Assembly (NCBI RefSeq): GCF_003369915.1
Contig: NW_022881603.1
Coordinates: 42,330,624-42,394,623, forward strand
Source of the DNA: Drosophila miranda
Lineage: Eukaryota; Arthropoda; Insecta; Diptera; Drosophilidae
Length of the DNA stretch: 64,000 bases
Direction of reading: 5' to 3'
Part shown: in pieces, positions 56,749 to 64,000 of the stretch
Numbering within the stretch: position 1 is the stretch's first letter
How the letters are laid out: each line of letters opens with the position of its first letter
Notes under the pieces: generated by a model
Seen by the model: only the letters and a program-made list of their open reading frames with translations
What the model was told of the DNA's origin: nothing
Database searches by the model: none
Translations under genes and position numbers: made by a program

Positions 56749-59700
56749 CAGTTGCAGCTCGGTGATGTTTTGTGTAATATTATACAAATTACATTAATTT
56801 CATAATCGCTACTATGTGGCCAGGCCTTCTGCCCGTGCGCCGAAGTTGCAAAAGTAGCAAGGAGGGGATTGCATGGGATGGGAAGGGATGGGAAATCATT
56901 CCAAGTGAACGACCAAGTAGCACAGCCATATGCAGACATCACATCAGTATTGAACGGTACGGGTCACTTAGCGGCTTTCTGAAGACATCAGCACTGAACA
57001 CCGAAAAGTGAACGTTGGAGAGACGGCATCGAATTGTCACATCGAGGTTGTCACACTAATCCCAGTCCCTTCCATATCAGGTTGAAGACATCTTGAGAGT
57101 ACGACCTTGAAAGAGCACACAAGTACATATGTACATATGTATGTATGTACATATTTACAATATATAGTCGCATCGTGTGTACATATTGACGTTATCAAAT
57201 CACGAAACACGTACGAGACGCGCTTCACATAAGATAAATGAAATTAGCAATAAAACGCATTTCGGGCAATTACTTAACGGTAATGCCTCACATGATTTTA
57301 ACAGGTGTTCGATTAGTAGATTCCCATTCTGTCCCTGATATAACATTAAAGTAGCTAATGCATGCTGAATGCTGCACGCTGCACGCTGCATGTTGCAACC
57401 AACTGTTGCAACTCTGTTAACAAAACTGTTAACAATCCCCGCTGCTCCGCATGAGTGCGAATCGGTAAAGTTGGGAGCATGAGTGGAGTCTGCTCGGTGG
57501 TATGTACATGTAGGCCAGTGTGCCTTTCTGCGTCTGAGTGCGCACGGCGCCACCATTCCCATTCCCATCCTGCCCCAGCCCGCGCTCGGACGTTGCTGCA
57601 TTTGTGGCAAATTGCTCGTTTCAGACATGGCCAATTGCATAATGGATATTTGTTGTGATAAATACGCGGTGGCCCCTACCTCCCCTGGCCCGTGCGTGTC
57701 TATAGCATTCGTTGTGCTATGGTAGCTACTCGTACTCGTACTCGTACTGCTCTGGATGATTACTTTCGCTTTCCTTTCTGTGGACGCCTCCCGAGTGGCG
57801 AATGCAAATACTTCCTGCTGGGTGAGTTTTGGATAACTGCGAAAGTGGAACACCCGATGCTACGGACAGGAGCCCGAACTACTGGGAACTGGAACTGGGG
57901 GACTCGGTCATTGTGGGGCTGTGGCCTGCTGGTCAAACAGCTGTTGCAGCAAATGTTGCTGTCTATTTTCTGCGATTATGATCCTACAACACAAGAGCTG
58001 GCCAAAACTAGTTTCTGGGGATAGAGCTTGGAATATACATAGTTAAAGATTACATATACTCGTACGCGTATGTTATGCACTGCCAAACGCTGATGCTGAT
58101 CAAGAATATACATATGTACATAAGTATGTATAGATTCATACTGGCGTCAAAGACGAATTACTGGCTAATGCTGTTTTATTGGACATGTTGATCATGGTGG
58201 GTGGTCAATTAGCTTATCTGTGATTATACATATTTAAATGGTTAACGTTTTCCACGAATCGGTCACAGTAAACGAAAACCTGATTATTATCTCAAACTCA
58301 TACGTTTGTTTGTACTTATAGTCGAGGCTTACATGATAGGAGAAAGATTGATTATTTGCAGCATGAATGAGTGGGCGACTAGGCATTTTATTTGGTGAAT
58401 GTCGATCAGCTGGGGCTTCCTGATGGCCCACATTTGTCAATCAGCTCTTGACAAAATTTATGCGCCCTGGCAGAAACCGTTTACCCAATCGATAAGTATT
58501 ACATGTATTACATAAGTATTACATGGAGGAGCTCCAGTCAGCCAGCTAGTTGATCGTTCCTGCGGATCCGCCGTCCACCCACGATCAACCCACTCGCAGT
58601 GGTATCTGCCGCCAATATCTGTTTTTAGACACGCGCTGCGTATTGAATTTTCACGCAGAAACGCTAGAAACGGCGCCACCAAGTGGCTGCCATTTGCCCA
58701 CTTGGCAGGCGCAATGCGTCCGTCAAAAGCGCCGATCGCCCTCTGAATTTTGAATGAATTTTGATGCGATTTTGGATTTCGGATAGGGTCGATGTCGATG
58801 GTGCCGGAGCTGGAGCCGGAGCCGAGGGACAAATGCCAAGCAAACCTCGGTGCTGCCTGTTGCATTCAAGTCATATGTAGAGCAGCGCCTCCCACAAAAT
58901 ATTCACACAAATAAATTATTTTGCAACATTTGTCTCGTCTGCCAATTATCGGTATTGCTTCTATTTGGCAATCTTCGAGAAGTGACCCTTTTTGAGGACG
59001 TGGCCACGGAGAACATTAGCGGCTGCTGTTGCTCCTTGCCTTCAGAATTCCCAAGAATTCATGATATGCAAATGAAAGAACCAGAATGGGCATGAGCTCA
59101 TTTCTCAAGCTTCCAGCGAATCGAGGAGACTCGACTCCTCTGCCACGATCGTTCATCTTCCGCCAGCGCCAGCGTCGATGTCGATGCCAACAGCGACGCA
59201 ACGCACAGACGCAGACGCCGGCAGTGGCAGTGGCGATGTTGATGTCGACGCACTGATGAAGAACAACCCCGGCCTGAATTAGACGACGCCAGCGAGCATG
59301 ACAAGGTCGGCACTTAAAGGTGTCGCCAATTACACACCTCCTACAGCAACACCACCCCTCCACCGCCCCCAGTCACCGGCACTCTTTCGTGCCCTTTGAG
59401 ACTTTTTTTCGGTGAAAACACACACGAGTTAACGGTTGAGCAGCATCTGCTCGGCATCGGCTGCCGAAGACGAAGCCCACACCAAATGCATGTGTGGCCA
59501 GTGTGTCCGTTAAATTTAAATTTCTCATCGCGAAAAGAAAGATTCTCGGCTTCGGGTGCGATTCTAATTCGAGTGGAGTGCTCTACTAACTCCCGCCTTG
59601 CAACCAAGAACTCTGCCTCTAATTGCGCGCACACTCGAGCTATAATCACGCAAAGCAGCGTCTGCTTCCGTTAGCACTCTGCAGTTGATAGGTACATACA

Positions 59701-60184
59701 ATATGAGCTCATATAGCGACACAAAAGCTCGAAAGAACTACTTACTGGGTTTCATCGATACTTACTATTCGAAAAGCGAAGCTGTTCGGTAGATCGGTAG
59801 AAAACCCTATTATGTGCAATAATATGATAGAAAGATGATACATATCTACAAACTGAAGCTGTAAGTAAGTTGAGTTTCTGGGTCTGTGTGTGGGCATCAG
59901 AGAGCTTTCTTCCCCTATTCTATTCTCTTCTCTTCTCTTCCAGAGTGGACATGACTAATACCAAATACAACAAGAGCATTCGAGCTTCGCTTATCTTTCA
60001 GTTTCAATCCTCTTCTTAACATTTCGTTTTGAAACGTTTTTCGAGAGTCATTGCCAACTATTAGGCGGAAAGAAGACGCGGAAGACGGACTCCCAAGCAG
60101 CCAGAGGGATGGGCTGAGCTGGGCTGTCTTCCCCCTCTTTCCAGACTCATCCCCACATCGAATCATCGCCCCAAGTGGGCGCAG
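56749..60184. other. 3.4 kb without recognisable genes
   Basis: Contains tgtacata-type tracts (57120-57155), a cgtact/ctcgta tract (57728-57750), a tcttc microsatellite (59925-59941) and, at 58087-58110, tgatgctgatcaagaatata, which matches the DINE-1 3' region and may be an old relic. The open frames (57200-57853, 58458-58865 and others) have low-complexity or featureless products and no splice logic, so they are not called. Confidence 0.5.
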
Positions 60185-61301
60185 CGAGGGGGAACGTTGT
60201 GAGTTGCTGCGGACACCGCAACTCTACGGTTATACCCGATACTAAGTCAGTATAACTCTCCTCCGGCAGACGCCGCTAATATTAAACGACACGACAAAGA
60301 GTGCGTGCGAGAGAGACAGAAAATCAGTCTGAGCGTGACGTCGGGCGCTGCGTAGCCAGTGCAAATTGATTTGTTCCTTTTGGCTATAAAAATTATCTGA
60401 TCTGATCCAGATTCAGCAATCTGATAGATATGGTCATTATCTATGATTCTGCGTTTTTAGTTTTCTCAAATGTGCAATATTGTGGATGCAACAGATTTTC
60501 GTTTTTTGTGGGGGCGGAAGGGGTGGGGCGAAATTCTGAGATAAAAGTTTTATAGTGAAATCTAACAGAAGTGCGGATACCAAATTTGGTTACTCTAGCC
60601 TTAATATTCTCTGAGATTTGTGGATGCCCCAGATTTTCGTTCTTTGCGGGGGCGGAAGGGGGTGTGGCGAAATTTGGACACGAAACGGTCAAGGTCCGAT
60701 ATCACAGGAGTGTGGATACCAAATTTGGTTGCTCTGGCTCTTATAGGTTCTGAGATCCTTGAACTCATATTTTGCAATTGACAAAACCGACCATGAAACC
60801 TGTGTCTTAGAGAGAGACAGAGCGAGAAAGAATGAAATTGTTTTCTTGATTCTGGCTATAATCATTATTCGATCTGGTTCAGATTTTGCACTGTAGAAGA
60901 TATGGTCATCCTCACCGATTCTGCATTTTTGGTTTTATCGTATCTTTAAAAATGTGGATGCCACAGATTTTCGTCCTTTGTGGCGGCGGAAGTGGGCGGG
61001 GCGAAGTTTTGAAATATTTTTGTAGCAGTGAAATATCACAGAAGTCTGGATCCAAAACATCGTTGCTCTAGCTCTTATAGTCTTTGAGCACTAGGCGCTG
61101 AAGGGGACGGACGGACGGACGGACGGACGGACGGACGGACAGACGGACAGACAGACAGGGCTCAATCGACTCGGCTATTGATGCTGATCAAGAATATATA
61201 TACTTTATGGGGTCGGAAACGATTCCTTCTGGACGTTACAAACATCCACTTTTACCACAAATCTAATATACCCCAATACTCATTTTGAGTATCGGGTATA
61301 A
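60185..61301 (+). mobile_element. DINE-1 element, copy D6
   Basis: Full length, subfamily B, with both sub-terminal repeats and an enlarged ggac minisatellite (about 61108-61150). Its last base abuts the first base of D7. Confidence 0.9.
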
Positions 61302-62766
61302 CGAGGGGGAACGTTGTGAGTTGCTGCGGACACCGCAACTCTACAGTTATACCTGCCGTCGTTGCACCATCGCAGAATATGCAATGGCGTAATGTTCGTG
61401 CACAAGCTCCTTCTTGGGACTTTTGACTCCCAAACTCTCTTGGGTCAGATTGACTTGGCCGTTCCATCTAGACCTACCCGTACTTTTAGGCCTATCCGTC
61501 TACCCATATGTAGGTCTAATTATGCTGATCATGAACCTTTTAGAGTTTTATGCCATAATTATAACTCCCTCTGTCAAACCCTATCCCCTGAACTGTCTCT
61601 TAAACTAATTGCATGCAATATTTATAATCATTTAAATTTAGCTAACCTTTAACTTATCTTTTTCCGCCTTTAGTAACTAAGTACCATTATTAACAGATAA
61701 TTTGTTAATTTAATAAATAAATAAATAAATACCCGATACTAAGTCAGTATGGCTCTCCTCCGGCAGACGCCGCTAATATTAAACGACACGACAAAGAGTG
61801 CGTGCGAGAGAGACAGAAAATCAGTCTGAGCGTGACGTCTGGCGCTACGTAGCCAGTGCAAATTGATTTGTTCCTTTTGGCTATAAAAATGATCTGATTT
61901 GATCCAGATTCAGCAATCTGATAGATATGGTCATTATCTATGATTCTGCGTTTTTAGTTTTCTCGAATCTGCAATATTGTGGATGCAACCGATTTTCGTT
62001 CTTTGTGGAAGCGGAGTGGGGTGGGGCGAAATTTTGAGATATACGTTTTATAGTGACATCTTAAAGGAGTGCGGATACTAAATTTGGTTACTCTAGCCTT
62101 AATAGTCTCTGAGATTTGTGGATGCCTCAGATTTTCGTCCCTTGCGGGGGCGGAAGGGGGTGTGGCGAAATTTTGACACAAAATGGTCAAGGTCCGATAT
62201 CACAGGAGTGTGGATACCAAATTTGGTTGCTCTGGCTCTTATAGGTTCTGAGATCCTTGAACTCATATTTTGCAATTGGCAAAACCGACCATGAAACCAG
62301 TGTGTTAGAGAGAGACAGAGCGAGAAAGAATGAAATTGTTTTCTTGATTCTGGCTATAATAATTATACGATCTGGTTCAGATTTCGCACTCTAGAAGATA
62401 TAGTCATCCTCTACGATTCTGCGTTTTTAGTTTTCTCGTATCGTCGAAATTGTGGATGCCACAGATTTTCGCCCTTTGTGGGGGCGGAAGTGGGCGGGGC
62501 AAAGTTTTGAAATATTTTTTTAGCTGTGACATATCACAGAAGTCTGGATCCAAAACATCGTTGCTCTAGGTCTTATAGTCTTTGAGCACTAGGTGCTGAA
62601 GGGGACGGACAGACGGACAGACAGACATGGCTCAATCGACTCGGGTATTGATGCTGATCAAGAATATATATACTTTATCGGAAACGATTCCTTCTGGACG
62701 TTACACACATCCACTTTTACCAGAAATCTAATATACCCCAATACTCATTTTGAGTATCGGGTATAA
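61302..62766 (+). mobile_element. DINE-1 element, copy D7, split by a LINE fragment
   Basis: The first 51 bases (61302-61352) and the rest (from about 61731) are one DINE-1 separated by a 376-base insertion at the tatacccgatact repeat. The 3' end reads gagtatcgggtataa. Its ggac tract is short and its middle is of subfamily B. Confidence 0.88.
61353..61728 (+). mobile_element. 5'-truncated non-LTR retrotransposon 3' end inside DINE-1
   Basis: Begins at ctgccgtcgttgc and ends in an aataaataaata-type tail. ATAC flanks it on both sides (61349-61352 and 61729-61732), a likely four-base target duplication. The open frame to 61652 encodes HHRRICNGVMFVHKLLLGTF and IACNIYNHLN, similar in style to C-terminal ends of Jockey/CR1-group RT proteins. 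The exact family is not recognised. Confidence 0.7.
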
Positions 62767-62942
62767 TAAAAACCACTCTAACACGCGACTGTGATTCTGA
62801 AGAAAGGCCAGAGAGAAAGAGGAGTCGTAACGAAGAAGGTTTCTACGCGCCTCACGTGGCTGCCTGTCTTTCAGTTCGCCATCTCCGGTCCGTCCTAACG
62901 GTGCGATGCAAACACAATCCTCTACACAGAATTTATAAAGAA
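62767..62942. other. Short unique spacer between DINE-1 copies D7 and D8
   Basis: 176 bases of non-element sequence (aaaccactctaacacgcgac to gaatttataaagaa). No feature is seen. Confidence 0.5.
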
Positions 62943-64000
62943 CGAGGGGGAACGTTGTGAGTTGCTGCGGACACCGCAACTCTACAGTTATACCCGATAC
63001 TAAGTCAATATGGCTTTCCTCCGGCAGACGCCGCTAATATTAAACGACACGACAAAGAATGCGTGCGAGAGAGACAGAAAATCAGTCTGAGCGTGACGTC
63101 GGGCGCTGCGTAGCCACTGCAAATTGATTTCTTGCTTTTGGCTACAGAAATGATCCAATCTGATCCTGATTCAGCAATTTGATAGATATGGTCATTATCT
63201 ATGATTCTGCGTTTTTAGTTTTCTCGAATGTGCAATATTGTGGATGTAACAGGTTTTCGTCCTTTGTGGGGGCGGAAAGGTGTGGGGCGAAATTCTGAGA
63301 TATACGTTTTATAGTGAGATCTAACAGAAGTGCGGATACAAATACATAATAGTCTCTGAGATTTGTGGATGCCCCAGATTTTCGTCCTTTGCGGGGGCGG
63401 AAGGGGGTGTGGCGAAATTTGGACACGAAACGGTCAAGGTCCGATATCACAGGAGTGTGGATACCAAATTTGGTTGCTCTGGCTCTTATAGGTTCTGAGA
63501 TCCTTGAACTCATATTTTGCAATTGACAAAACCGACCATGAAACCTGTGTGTTAGAGAGAGACAGAGCGAGAAAGAATGAAATTGTTTTCTTGATTCTGG
63601 CTATAATCATTATTCGATCTGGTTCAGATTTTGCACTGTAGAAGATATGGTCATCCTCACCGATTCTGCATTTTTGGTTTTATCGTATCTTTAAAAATGT
63701 GGATGCCACAGATTTTCGTCCTTTGTGGCGGCGGAAGTGGGCGGGGCGAAGTTTTGAAATATTTTTGTAGCAGTGACATATCACAGAAGTCTGGATCCAA
63801 AACATCGTTGCTCTAGCTCTTATAGTCTTTGAGCACTAGGCGCTGAAGGGGACGGACGGACGGACGGACGGACGGACGGACGGACGGACAGACGGACAGA
63901 CAGACAGGGCTCAATCGACTCGGCTATTGATGCTGATCAAGAATATATATACTTTATGGGGTCGGAAACGATTCCTTCTGGACGTTACACACATCCACTT
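62943..64000 (+). mobile_element. DINE-1 element, copy D8, cut by window end
   Basis: Starts cgagggggaacg and runs to the window edge about 60 bases before the expected 3' end. Subfamily B. The ggac minisatellite (about 63851-63905) is the longest in the window. It has a small internal loss near 63340 (tacaaatacataatag) compared with other copies. Confidence 0.9.

Noticed and set aside
57200..57853. Minus-strand 217-codon open frame
   Set aside because: Low-complexity Ser/Thr tract from a cgtact repeat, no domain, no signal of splicing or conservation visible.

Overview
The window looks like Drosophila, most likely the obscura group (D. pseudoobscura/persimilis/miranda). It has short introns with GT/AG borders, TATA boxes and insect gene families (CPCFC cuticle protein, follistatin-type Kazal domains, AGGF1, Lunapark), and it is packed with DINE-1 (Helitron-related) elements, R1-type LINEs and Ty3/gypsy elements. 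Two host genes carry several disabling mutations, and one retroelement and its flank have been tandemly duplicated. This combination resembles a decaying, non-recombining chromosome such as the D. miranda neo-Y. That placement is inference, not something the sequence shows directly.

Layout. 1-2382: 3' end of an R1-type LINE. 2383-9261: the last exons of a plus-strand follistatin/Kazal-domain gene, whose intron holds two head-to-tail DINE-1 copies. 9925-15728: minus-strand AGGF1 gene in nine exons, broken by two in-frame stops and a one-base frameshift in the FHA exon. An intronless hexokinase, itself frameshifted, sits in antisense orientation in its second intron together with a DINE-1. 16019-36391: three tandem copies of one Ty3/gypsy-like element with shared or chimeric LTRs, interrupted at 28505-29555 by a second copy of the DINE-1 tail plus AGGF1 promoter and exons 1-2. 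37546-42735: a minus-strand mdg3/blastopia-like gypsy element. 44429-45913: an intact Lunapark (Lnpk) gene. 47510-48606: DINE-1. 49284-49860: intact CPCFC cuticle protein gene. 50569-51657: small secreted His-rich protein gene on the minus strand. About 52000-56748: a nearly full-length R1-clade LINE with one stop and one frameshift. 56749-60184: no recognisable gene. 60185-64000: three head-to-tail DINE-1 copies, one carrying a nested LINE fragment; the last runs off the window.

The most informative structure is the LTR array. The three internal regions share the same lethal lesions (reverse-transcriptase core deleted, same pol frameshift, same integrase stop). The AGGF1 5' end is copied with them at a constant offset of 13,537 bases. 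One LTR (21981-22651) is a mosaic of the two LTR types. The array therefore grew by recombination of a dead element, not by transposition. No new defence system, CRISPR array or RNA gene was found.
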